64,000 nt of DNA, taken from Leishmania infantum JPCM5. Lineage: Eukaryota; Euglenozoa; Kinetoplastea; Trypanosomatida; Trypanosomatidae. Where the stretch lies: the NCBI RefSeq assembly GCF_000002875.2, contig NC_009397.2, positions 2,501 through 66,500 on the forward strand, given 5' to 3'. The translations under genes and the position numbers were made by a program. This document shows, piece after piece, positions 9,833-18,503 of the stretch. Numbering within the stretch: the first letter of the stretch is position 1; every line of letters begins with the position of its first letter. Under the pieces are notes generated by a model that was given only the letters and a program-made list of their open reading frames with translations, searched no databases and was not told the origin of the DNA.

Positions 9833-10581
9833 GTCACTCAGATAAGACACAGGCGTGCACGCCTGTGTCGCGGTTGTCGTGGTGGTCTTCGTTTTCTGCG
9901 ACGGCGTGTTCGGTCAGAAGATCACGAGCAAGGGAAGAAACAATGCAGCAGGAAACGGAGAGGACCAGCGAAGTACACGGGAGAGGGGTGCCGCAGGCAT
10001 GAAGCGTACACAGGGAAAACTATTGGGAGGTGGAGAAGAGAAGCAGAGCTGTCGCCCACACGACATGGACACACGCTGCGCCCGTGAGACGGCGGATGGG
10101 GGGAGGAGGGAGAATGGGGGAGATGACAAACAGAAGCTGCCCGCCCGCGCAGTGCTGCAGCTAGCCCATCACTCAGCCACTCAGAAAGTACACAGCAACG
10201 GTGGCAATGGCGACGATGACACGTGAGCGTTGGTTCATCCTGCTGACCTTCCGCGGTGCGTGTGCCAACTGCAGCTCGTGTGTGAAACACGCCCGTTCAG
10301 AAGAAGTCGAGGGAGAGAAGAGGCGGGGGGTGTTCGGTGTACCCGCGCGGTAAACACACACGCACCACAGGGGGAGGGGGGCGCGTGCACACGTGTACGC
10401 ACCCAGCACAACGAAAAGAACGCCGAGCGCCGCATAGAGGACGAATGCGTAGCGGGAACATGAGCGCGAGTAGTACCAGCAGCGGCGACAGCAGCGGTCG
10501 TTCTCACGAGCACACACGCATGCACATGAAGAAGAAAGGTGTTTGCGAGAGGGGGGAGATAGAAGGCTCCGTAAAAACCCT
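9833..10581. other. Spacer upstream of RNase HII
   Basis: About 0.75 kb with no gene. It contains the 24-base palindrome described separately and pyrimidine-rich runs on the minus strand (about 9915-9960) that could direct trans-splicing of RNase HII mRNA. Open frames here are low complexity. Confidence 0.5.
9846..9869. repeat. Perfect 24-base palindrome just upstream of the RNase HII ATG
   Basis: GACACAGGCGTG followed directly by its exact reverse complement. It ends 14 bases before the start codon, so in RNA it could form a GC-rich hairpin in the 5' leader if the splice acceptor lies upstream of it. Confidence 0.8.
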
Positions 10582-11967
10582 TCAACCGGTAGAGGTGTGG
10601 AGTGATAGATCTAGGTCTAAGTTTGTGTCAGGAAGGAGGCGCAGTGCCTCAGAGACTTGCTCGGCCTCCTCAAGCACCGCCAGGATGTCGGCGGGAACGG
10701 TTCCGGGTGGTTTGCCGTCGCCATAAAGTAAGGGAGCGCAGCGGCCGCTCTCCGGTAGCGGCGCAGACGCCTCGAGGTCGACGCGCCTAAGCAGTTCCTC
10801 AGCGGAACTCACAATGCTCGCGAGGGGACTTGTGCAGCTGTCTGCCGTTTCGCGTGCATGGGCCTGCGACAACGCAGTAAGTCCACGCAGCGTGCGAGGA
10901 TGGAAAGTGCATTCCCGCATCTCCGCCTCGCAACGCGCCACCACGGCGTGGTGCAGCCGCTCGCTGCGGCGTCGCTGCCACATCGCTGCGCGCGCGGAGA
11001 GTGGGGCCTGCTCAAAGCGGGTCGATGTGTTGATGCGCGGTGCAAACGTCTCTTCCGGGCATACATCGCGCGCCACATCCAGCGCTGCCCTCGGTCGCAG
11101 GAGTCGCTGGTGAGTGGTGTCGCCTCGCTTTGAAGCGATGAGGCCGCTGACGGAGTCGGTGCGGGGGCAGAACTCGTTTCTGGATCGCACACGCGCCAGT
11201 TTCTCGTGCGTCTGGTCTTGAGCGCGTCGCGTCACCGCATCTTCGTAAAGGCGTTGGTATGTCGCCATGGACGCCGTTTTGGTCTTTTCGCCCCTCGAGC
11301 TGCGCAGATTGGTCACATCAGCGAAAGTTGCGGTGTCTGTGCCCGAATCCCCGGAACCACTGTAGAGTCGCTCGACGACGGGTCGGCTGGACTTCATGGT
11401 GCGTGCACGGGCAGAGATGGTAGGCCGGAAGGAAAACCTTGCCACCTCCTTCTGGCGCTTTTCCTCGAGATTCCCCTCCGCGCGCTTGTGGCGCTCCATC
11501 AGCACATCGCCGACTGGCAGTTGCATCCAGCCGTTCCGCCTCCGCTCCGACGCTGCCATCTCACGCGAGACGGGCAGGATTTCTGGCTGGCACGTGTATG
11601 CCGTCGCCCTCTCCGCGAGAAGGGCGGATTGGCGCTCACCTCGGTGTTGTCGGGCGGCCTCGGCAGACGCGTGGAGGGAAGGTGTGGGTACGAAAAGGCG
11701 CCGCTGAAGTTCTGGTGACGGCGGTCGCACAATCGATTCCAAGGCAGCCGCTTCAGACGTGCGCTTGTGCCGCTGCGCCTCCCGAAGCCTCTCCTGGTAC
11801 ACTGCGCCGTACCGCAGTAGTCGATCCTCCACGCGGACGGCTGCTTCATGTGGGCGGCCCGACTGCACAGGAGACAGCTCGCACACAACATCAGAAGTGA
11901 CTGCAGTGGTGGCGGCGCCCAAAGTAGGAGACGATGGCGAGGCTCCCTGTGCGCATAGATGAGACAT
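10582..11967 (-). CDS. Hypothetical protein with repeated RLY and F-x-P modules
   Basis: 461 aa from the ATG at 11967 (MSHLCAQGAS). In-frame ATGs further upstream lie in sequence that looks like 5' leader and polypyrimidine tract, with a plausible splice acceptor at 11992-11993. The protein is basic and modular. Short blocks ending in F-x-P occur at Phe180 (FRPTI), Phe266 (FCPRT), Phe308 (FAPRI) and Phe355 (FHPRT), each preceded by a charged helical stretch; RLY or RLL motifs occur at 200, 240 and 289 (ERLYS, QRLYEDA, QRLLRP). Similar F-x-P/RLY modules occur, as I recall, in trypanosomatid proteins linked to microtubules or the flagellum, but that is weak grounds for function. No enzyme motif is seen. 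The next gene upstream in transcription (196 aa) shares an RLYxD motif. Confidence 0.8.
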   Translation of the reverse strand: MSHLCAQGASPSSPTLGAATTAVTSDVVCELSPVQSGRPHEAAVRVEDRLLRYGAVYQERLREAQRHKRTSEAAALESIVRPPSPELQRRLFVPTPSLHASAEAARQHRGERQSALLAERATAYTCQPEILPVSREMAASERRRNGWMQLPVGDVLMERHKRAEGNLEEKRQKEVARFSFRPTISARARTMKSSRPVVERLYSGSGDSGTDTATFADVTNLRSSRGEKTKTASMATYQRLYEDAVTRRAQDQTHEKLARVRSRNEFCPRTDSVSGLIASKRGDTTHQRLLRPRAALDVARDVCPEETFAPRINTSTRFEQAPLSARAAMWQRRRSERLHHAVVARCEAEMRECTFHPRTLRGLTALSQAHARETADSCTSPLASIVSSAEELLRRVDLEASAPLPESGRCAPLLYGDGKPPGTVPADILAVLEEAEQVSEALRLLPDTNLDLDLSLHTSTG

Positions 11968-12838
11968 AAAAGAACGTATGAGTGCGTGTGTCTGTGCGTG
12001 TGTGGGGGGAGGGGGGAAGGACAGTAAGAAAGCGGAAGGAGGGGGAGAGGGTGGAGATTTCATACGAGTATGAGAAAAGTAGCGCAGTGCATGAAAGTGG
12101 GCGGAGCCCTCAAGGTAGGTTGGGGAGGGGGTCACGGAGAGGCGCGCGCGTGGAGATTGCGGTGTGGTGAACGCGACCTGGGCAGCCGTTGCGGTGAACG
12201 GGGAAATAGCACGTGAGGACAGACGCAGAAGAGTAACATCATAGCAGCTCATGCAGCAACAGCTGAGGCGCAGCCGTAGACGCACAGCTCGCCCTCTGCG
12301 GTTGGGCACTCACCGATCACAAGGAGAGAGAGCAAAAGCATGGATGAAGAAGACGGCGCGGCGAGGGGTACGCAAGCGAACACATATATGCAGGGGGAAG
12401 AGAGGGTCAGAGGGGAGGGGGGCGCAGGCGCATCACCCCCTCTGCATACGCATGTAAAGTAGCAAGCGACAGAGAGAGAGAAAGGTGGAGACTCTGGCGA
12501 GGAGGAGGAAGAGTGGGAGGGGGAGGGCGCAGGCGAAAGAGTGCAACAGACGATGAGGATAAGGGAGAAGAAAGGGAGCAATGGTGCGCATGAGTTGCTG
12601 TACATAAAGTTGGTGGTTGTGTGTCGAAACAAGAAAGCCGCCACTTGACTTCCGTTGAGGGCACACCTCATATACTGGCAGCACTTTCGCCTCACCTCAC
12701 ATCTCCCCTCGCCTACAGCATCCCCTGCTGTCATCCCAGTCCCCATTCCCGGCCGGTCCAGTAGCACGCGTCCCAGTGAGGGAGAGCAAGGCCGGAATGC
12801 AACATCTCGCAGGGGTCGAAGAGGGGAAAGATGAGGCA
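11968..12838. other. Spacer between the 196-aa and 461-aa genes
   Basis: About 0.87 kb with no gene. The minus strand is strongly pyrimidine-rich at 12003-12058 and again at 12470-12560. Open frames here are Ser/Pro/Leu-rich translations of these tracts. Confidence 0.55.
11992..12058 (-). promoter_or_regulatory. Predicted trans-splice acceptor and polypyrimidine tract for the 461-aa gene
   Basis: On the minus strand a long C/T-rich run is followed by ACACACGCACAG, the first AG after the tract, and then the ATG 25 bases further on. This is the expected layout for spliced-leader addition and is the main reason for choosing the start at 11967. The site is inferred from pattern only. Confidence 0.5.
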
Positions 12839-13429
12839 TCACGCGCTGCTGCCGGCCGACGGAGGCGACTGGAATCGATAGCTGAACGTGCTGGGGTTCT
12901 TGGGGGAGTAAGCGGTGGGTTTGCTAGAGGATGGGAAGTATGTGCGCTGCTGCTGCGCCTCTGCCAGGTGAGCCCGCCGCGACTCCTCAAACAACTGATG
13001 CACTTTGGGCAGCGCCGTCTTCGCCGCGGGTGAGGTGTGAGGAGCGACAGCCACCCTCTGGTGTAGGCTACGAGGCTGCTCCGCCAGGTACGAAATGCTC
13101 GCCTCTCGTGAGCCGCGGCGACGCAGCTTGAGCTCGCGGCCGGTACGAGCGTCGTGACGATCCATAATGGCATGGATGTCGTTATAAAGGCGTGCCGAGG
13201 CGCGGCGGATGCGCTCTGGCGTTGGCACGCGAGTCACGAGTTGCCGATCACGCGCAGCGGCAGTATCTTTGGGGCTGAGTGAGGCTTCCTTGGTCGCATT
13301 CTCTCGAGACTGGCCGGCCTCCCGGATTGTTTCCAGCGCTAATAATTCATGGTTGTTGCTGCTCTCCATCAACACGTCCATGTAGCGGAACTGCGGCGTC
13401 GGTCGTGAAGGCGGTGCAGCAGCGTCCAT
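12839..13429 (-). CDS. Hypothetical basic protein with an RLY motif, 196 aa
   Basis: The ATG at 13429 (MDAAAPPSRP) is chosen because the 94-codon upstream extension is a Phe/Ser/Pro/Leu-rich reading of a pyrimidine tract. Residues 64-106 form a basic segment (TPERIRRASARLYNDIHAIMDR) whose RLYND resembles RLYED in the gene just downstream in transcription. The C-terminal 50 residues are Ser/Pro/Tyr-rich and probably disordered. No catalytic, membrane or targeting features are seen. It could be a cytoskeleton-associated protein, but nothing in the sequence proves that. Confidence 0.7.
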   Translation of the reverse strand: MDAAAPPSRPTPQFRYMDVLMESSNNHELLALETIREAGQSRENATKEASLSPKDTAAARDRQLVTRVPTPERIRRASARLYNDIHAIMDRHDARTGRELKLRRRGSREASISYLAEQPRSLHQRVAVAPHTSPAAKTALPKVHQLFEESRRAHLAEAQQQRTYFPSSSKPTAYSPKNPSTFSYRFQSPPSAGSSA

Positions 13430-14210
13430 GGCAGTAGCAATGGCAGCCCACGGTGCTGCAGACGGCGATGGTGTGCTTGGTTGGGTGGAAAATGGCACAA
13501 TGAAAGAAAAAAAAGATGGAAAATCCGCGAGAGGGGAGAAGAGACTGCAAACACGCTGACAACGGGGGCGCGCACCGCTGCGAGGCCACTTGAGGTAGAA
13601 GAGCGGTATTAACGTGTGTGTGGGAGGGAGGGGGAGAGGGAGAGAAAAAAAAAAGGGTGCGGAGACCGCTGAGAGTGGAACAAGAATCGAAAAGGCACTG
13701 AAATGACGCATCCCTGTATGAAGTGTGCATCTCGGCCCATCTTCCTCCCCTCCTCACTCGCGCGGTGTGCATTTATACTCCATAGAGAGAGGGAAGTGGG
13801 CATTAAAACGCGGAGAACCAGCGGGTGGGCGCGAAGACGTGAAAGCACGTCTTCGCGCAGTAGTAGGAAGGGCCACACAATGATGTCCCCCCCCCTCTGC
13901 CGAGCGAAGAAGGCTTCCACCATCCTCGTGCGGTGCACTCGCGCGAGGTGTACGCACACAAGCACAGGAAGGATAAAGTCAATGTATATGTTGAGCGGTG
14001 TGCATACACGCGCGGTCATCAGTCATCCCACACCCGCCATCCGCGCCCCCGTACACATCTCAGTTGAAATAACTATGTTGAGTGCTCGGTTGCGTCTCCT
14101 TGCAAACAAGGTCAACAAAACAAAGGGCAATCACGCCACTGTCACCACATACGCACACAAAGCAAAGGCCTTACGCAGAGGCAGACACGCACACAGCTTC
14201 TCGGCGCGCC
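13430..14210. other. Spacer downstream of POLIB
   Basis: About 0.78 kb, probably POLIB 3' UTR followed by the trans-splicing region of the 196-aa gene (pyrimidine-rich on the minus strand at 13490-13680). It includes the strong inverted repeat at 13829-13858. No gene is supported. Confidence 0.55.
13829..13858. repeat. Perfect inverted repeat, 13-bp arms and 4-base loop
   Basis: Arms GCGCGAAGACGTG and CACGTCTTCGCGC flank AAAG. It lies 353 bases downstream of the POLIB stop codon, so it would form a stable hairpin in the POLIB 3' UTR or the following spacer. Confidence 0.85.
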
Positions 14211-17200
14211 TCACTCGGTCGCCTCCGCCTTGGACGTCGCCGTTTCCCCGCTCTCCTCCTCCTCGGACGCGACGCTCTCCTCCATCACCGCCGAGAAGTT
14301 CGACTTGGCCGTCGTCAGGTCCAAAAAGTCCTGCACCTCTGCGGGCCTCGTCTTGCGCTGCTTCGACACAAACGTGTAGTCGTCGTCTTTGATGCTCTCC
14401 ATGGAGCACATGTCTACCCCGCACGACGCAGAGACTTGCAGCGGCACGCTGATCTTCACTCCAGGGAACACCTTTGGGACGTACTCGTGCACCGAGCCGA
14501 GGATGCGGCATGTGTCCGTTACGCATTCCCGCAGCACATCGACGTGGCAGTCCATCCACACCGAGTCGTGAACAAAGTTGATGAGAAACGCGCGGTCCTC
14601 GTAGAAGTCTTTCCGCACAAAGTGCCGGTAGAGCCGGCCGAGCATCATCTGCGCCAGCTCCGCGCCGTAGCCTTGAATTGGGTAGTTCTTGATGGGAGGC
14701 AGGTTCAGCACCACATCCCGCGTGCGCAGGCTCATCCGCAGCCCCGTCGGCATCTCGGCAATGAAGCTGGTGGGCAGTCCTGGGTTGTTCGGGCGAAGCG
14801 CGACCGACCGGATAATGCGGTGAAACTGCGCGATGCCGGGGTACTCCTCATTCTCTCTCTGAATCGACGCCTCCAGGTCCTTTACGGGAATGCCGGTGGT
14901 CTTGTGCAACAGCGGCACCCCAGCGCCGTACAGACGTTGAAAGGAGAACTGCTTCGCCGTCTTGCGCAGCTTGACGTACTTGGGGACATTGCGCTTGTAA
15001 CCCTGGTAAATCTCGTCGTACGGCAGCCCGCTAAAGAACGCCGCCCGCTTCACGTGGAAGTCGACACCGCTATTGAGGTCTTTTGTGAGGTTTGCGTCGT
15101 TGCACAGGATCGCCAGCACCACAATCTCCAGCTGCGAGTAGTCCACCTCGACGCAACGCCCCTTGGAGCCGAAGCGGGACACAAAGAGACGCCGCACAGA
15201 CGACTTATCGTCCTTCGGAATGTTCTGGCAACTCGGGTAGGCGCTAACAGTACGCGACGTCGTCGTGGCGGTCATGTCGATGTGCTGGTGCACTCTGCCG
15301 TCTCGGTGCAGAATGGCCAGCCGCCCGCCTGTGCTCGGTTGCAGGAACGTGGAGGTGTGACGGTCGAGCAGCTGCCGCTGCAGGAGCAGGCCTGCCGGCT
15401 TCACGCCGTGCGCGTGCAAGGACGCGAGCACAGTTTCGGAGAAGACTTTGCTCTGCAGACTTGCAATCAGCTTCACGTTGCGGACGTAGTCGGCAGCCAC
15501 GCCGGGCAGCCGCACCTTCACGAGCCGGTTTTGACGCTCTGCTGGTACAAAGCACCCGATCGACGGAGAGCGCAGGAAGCAGTTGGCGGCCTCGATCAAA
15601 ATCTTGTCCCGCTGCACTACAGCGTCTTTGTCGGCGACACCGAGGATGTTGACCAGCACATACCAGAGTGCCTTTGTGTCCGTGTCAGCGCGGTGCAGGT
15701 CGCCTTCCGGCCGCACGTTGAGCGCTGTGATCAGGCGACTGAGGCGCAGAGAGGATGCGAGGGCATCCATGAGGGGTTGGTTCGTGCGTTTGGTGCGCAT
15801 GCGCCATCGCAGCTCGCTCCGGTGAGCATTAAGGAGCGCCAGTGAGTCGCAAAACAGAATGCCGTCCAGCTGGCACTCCGGCGCGTGACACTCGAGCGCG
15901 CGGCGCAGCATCGGCTCGTCCACGGAGAAGACGTTGTGGCCTACCAGCACCAAAATCTCATGCGGGTTGTACGAGGCCTTGTCGAGGCGCAGATACTGGC
16001 CAATGCTCTTCGCGACCACGTCCACGGTCGGCGCGTCGCGCACCATAGCGTTTGTGATGTGGTGAATCCCAACAGTTCGCGGAGTGATGGAACGCTGCGG
16101 GTTCACGAGCGTGTGAAACGTGCTGTTCTCGATCGGGTCGAACATCGCCACTTCCACAATGGCGTCCGTGCTTGGGTTGAGCCCCGTTGTCTCGATGTCA
16201 AAGAAGACGATGCGGTACGTTTTTAGTTTCTGCGAGCCCTGCGCCTCGATGTGCTGATGGACGCGGTTCGGCAGCCCTCCCGACGTGGGCAGAGCGCATT
16301 GGGCCGCGTAACGCTGCAGGTGTAGCTCCCCAACCATGTGTGGGAAAGCGCCGTAGCGGTGGCAAAGATGGACCACATTCGAAGTCCATAGAGGGGTATC
16401 GCGGGCGTGGGCCTGGTGTCCTAGCGAAATTGTGCCACCAAAGAAGTAGGCGTGCTGCTGCTGCAGCGACGCCCAGTCAAAGTAAATCCTCATGTCAACC
16501 GGTACCTCGCTCGGCACGTACGCCTCCATCGCCGCGTCCAGCACAGACGCGGCGCTCTTCAGCGAGGCCGTCTGCCGTGCCGCCTCCTCCGCATCGATGT
16601 GAATGCCGGCCTTCTCGATGCTCGCCATCGCAAGCAGGGAGTCCATGCGGTGCGCCAAGCTCAGCACCTGGCATTGTTCAAGCGCACGCTTCAACTGCTC
16701 CACAAACACCTTCACTACCGCGGGCGCTGCATGGAGGAGAAACTGCCGCTGAAAGGCAAACGGGAGACGGTCGTTTGGCGTACCCACGCGCGACGATGGT
16801 GGCAGCTGCACACCGTGACGTAGGGCCAAATCGTAAAGGCCGTTGCTGCCAGTGGTACATCGCTGCGCCTCGAGAAGGTACTCGGCCAGCGTCACACACC
16901 ACACACGGCCGCCGCGCTTGATGAACTTCTGTAGCTCGGCATCCCCCGACAGCAGCAGCACAAGCGACTTGGCATCGTGTGTGACGAGCACGTCGTATCC
17001 ATCGAGGCTGGGTAAGCAGAACTGCCCGCGCTTCGTGTAGATGGCCCACGGCTCTACTGTCCGGTTCGCGTGGTCGGTGATGCACGCACTCAGCACGTGG
17101 TTGATGTCCGCCACCGGGTTCATCGGCTGGGCATGCACGGTGTGGTCGGTGGCGACGTAGGCGATGGTGATGAACTTGTCGTAATGGCGCAGCTCCGCCT

Positions 17201-18503
17201 TCTCAGCTGCAACACGCTTGGGGAGAGTAAAGTAGCAGGCCCAGTCGAGGACGTTCTGTGGGGTCGCGATGCCCTCATCCGAGGAGCTGTTTAGCAGACG
17301 CAAGTGGTCACACATCTGGCTCTGGGAAAGCTTCTTGCGCTGATAACTGCGGAGTGTGTTGCCGGCTGCGGTGTAGATGCCGAAGAGCAGATCCGCGTCC
17401 AGAAAGTTCGCAGCCTCCTTCATCGCCCCCCAGTACCGCATCAGGTCGGACTGGTAGCAGCCACGAAGGCGGTCGCTCACCTCTGACGCGTATACGACGA
17501 CGCAATCGTGGCCGGCCTTCACGACGGCGGTGCGGCAGCGAAAGAGTGCAGCGCGGTCGGTTCGGTTCGTGGGCACCAAGATCATCTGGCTGGAACGCGT
17601 ATCGAGCAGGCAGGCAAGCACGTCAGAGAGCATGCCCTTGGCGGAGAAGCGGCGGCGGCTCACCGGGTCCCAGAGCGACACGTTAAGCCCACGAGTGCCG
17701 GCGCGCACGAGATGGATGAGGTAGACGGAGAAGCGGGGCAGCACGTACGTGCTCACAGTCTGCAACGGGTCTGCCGACATCGCCTGGCACGCTGCAGTGC
17801 GGATGAATGCCCAATGCGCCTGGAACCACGTGCACGTCATAGGAGCTGGAGACACACCAGACAAGGCGTCCTGTGTGATATCATGTGGCGACGGAGGACT
17901 GTGGCACAGCACGGAGCTGAGCTCGAGGGTGTCAACGTGAGTGGCCACTTGCAGCCCGCTGAACTTCAGCAAGGCCGTGAGCTTTTGGAGAGGCTCCTGC
18001 AGCCTTTTCCGCTCCTGTTCCGTCTCTACAACGGGTATGAGAGCAAGCTGCGGTGATTCGCCGCTAATGTGGGTCATGAGCTCATCCGCTACACTCCACA
18101 CCTCGGAAGCCTCCATCCTCGTATCCACGCTACACACAATGGTGTCCGCCGCGATGGAAAAGATCTGGAAGGTGGCTGTCTGGAAGTGGTACCCCACCAG
18201 GAAAGTCGCCACGCTGCTTTCCCCGCAGCTCTTATTCGGCGAGTTACGCTGAGCAACGGCGCTTTGATTCTCGGCTGCCAGCCTCCGGATGTTGGTGTAG
18301 TATTCCTGCGTGCTGCGTACGACACCGGCGTCCACGGAAATGGGGACGCGAAAGAACTCGGCGTACTCCGCAGCGGCGTCCATTGACGGAGCCTTCCCTC
18401 TTGCCAGCGCTGCCTGGGCCTTCGTCAGGGACTGCACAGTGCAGCTTGAGCGCAGTGGTTGCACCAGCGCGCGGGGCCAGGAGCTAGACAAGCGACGAAA
18501 CAT
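14211..18503 (-). CDS. POLIB: Mitochondrial (kinetoplast) DNA polymerase I-like protein B
   Basis: 1430 aa from the ATG at 18503. The start MFRRLSSSWPRALVQPLRSS is a typical basic, Ser-rich mitochondrial targeting peptide; the 25 codons upstream open with GTG. A family A polymerase core is at the C-terminus: motif A VDYSQLE with Asp1121, motif B from Arg1180 through Lys1184, Phe1188, Tyr1192-Gly1193, and motif C VHDSVW with His1312-Asp1313. A DEDDh 3'-5' exonuclease sits upstream: FFDIETTG (Asp769, Glu771), HNVFSVD (Asp862), His937 and Asp942. An exonuclease inserted ahead of the palm motifs, plus the length, fits POLIB, one of the kinetoplastid POLI paralogues that replicate kDNA; POLIC and POLID are longer as I recall. 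Motif C has Ser where bacterial Pol I has Glu (HDE). The C-terminal 25 residues are acidic. The first 600 residues are divergent. Confidence 0.93.
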   Translation of the reverse strand: MFRRLSSSWPRALVQPLRSSCTVQSLTKAQAALARGKAPSMDAAAEYAEFFRVPISVDAGVVRSTQEYYTNIRRLAAENQSAVAQRNSPNKSCGESSVATFLVGYHFQTATFQIFSIAADTIVCSVDTRMEASEVWSVADELMTHISGESPQLALIPVVETEQERKRLQEPLQKLTALLKFSGLQVATHVDTLELSSVLCHSPPSPHDITQDALSGVSPAPMTCTWFQAHWAFIRTAACQAMSADPLQTVSTYVLPRFSVYLIHLVRAGTRGLNVSLWDPVSRRRFSAKGMLSDVLACLLDTRSSQMILVPTNRTDRAALFRCRTAVVKAGHDCVVVYASEVSDRLRGCYQSDLMRYWGAMKEAANFLDADLLFGIYTAAGNTLRSYQRKKLSQSQMCDHLRLLNSSSDEGIATPQNVLDWACYFTLPKRVAAEKAELRHYDKFITIAYVATDHTVHAQPMNPVADINHVLSACITDHANRTVEPWAIYTKRGQFCLPSLDGYDVLVTHDAKSLVLLLSGDAELQKFIKRGGRVWCVTLAEYLLEAQRCTTGSNGLYDLALRHGVQLPPSSRVGTPNDRLPFAFQRQFLLHAAPAVVKVFVEQLKRALEQCQVLSLAHRMDSLLAMASIEKAGIHIDAEEAARQTASLKSAASVLDAAMEAYVPSEVPVDMRIYFDWASLQQQHAYFFGGTISLGHQAHARDTPLWTSNVVHLCHRYGAFPHMVGELHLQRYAAQCALPTSGGLPNRVHQHIEAQGSQKLKTYRIVFFDIETTGLNPSTDAIVEVAMFDPIENSTFHTLVNPQRSITPRTVGIHHITNAMVRDAPTVDVVAKSIGQYLRLDKASYNPHEILVLVGHNVFSVDEPMLRRALECHAPECQLDGILFCDSLALLNAHRSELRWRMRTKRTNQPLMDALASSLRLSRLITALNVRPEGDLHRADTDTKALWYVLVNILGVADKDAVVQRDKILIEAANCFLRSPSIGCFVPAERQNRLVKVRLPGVAADYVRNVKLIASLQSKVFSETVLASLHAHGVKPAGLLLQRQLLDRHTSTFLQPSTGGRLAILHRDGRVHQHIDMTATTTSRTVSAYPSCQNIPKDDKSSVRRLFVSRFGSKGRCVEVDYSQLEIVVLAILCNDANLTKDLNSGVDFHVKRAAFFSGLPYDEIYQGYKRNVPKYVKLRKTAKQFSFQRLYGAGVPLLHKTTGIPVKDLEASIQRENEEYPGIAQFHRIIRSVALRPNNPGLPTSFIAEMPTGLRMSLRTRDVVLNLPPIKNYPIQGYGAELAQMMLGRLYRHFVRKDFYEDRAFLINFVHDSVWMDCHVDVLRECVTDTCRILGSVHEYVPKVFPGVKISVPLQVSASCGVDMCSMESIKDDDYTFVSKQRKTRPAEVQDFLDLTTAKSNFSAVMEESVASEEEESGETATSKAEATE

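Noticed and set aside
8993..10087. Plus-strand frame (364 codons) opposite RNase HII
   Set aside because: Shadow of the RNase HII gene, whose complete DEDD motif set is on the minus strand.
14082..15845. Long plus-strand frame (587 codons) opposite POLIB
   Set aside because: It is antisense to the POLIB exonuclease and polymerase coding region, has no motifs, is His/Arg/Val-rich as expected from GC-rich codon complement, and would oppose the direction of the whole gene array.
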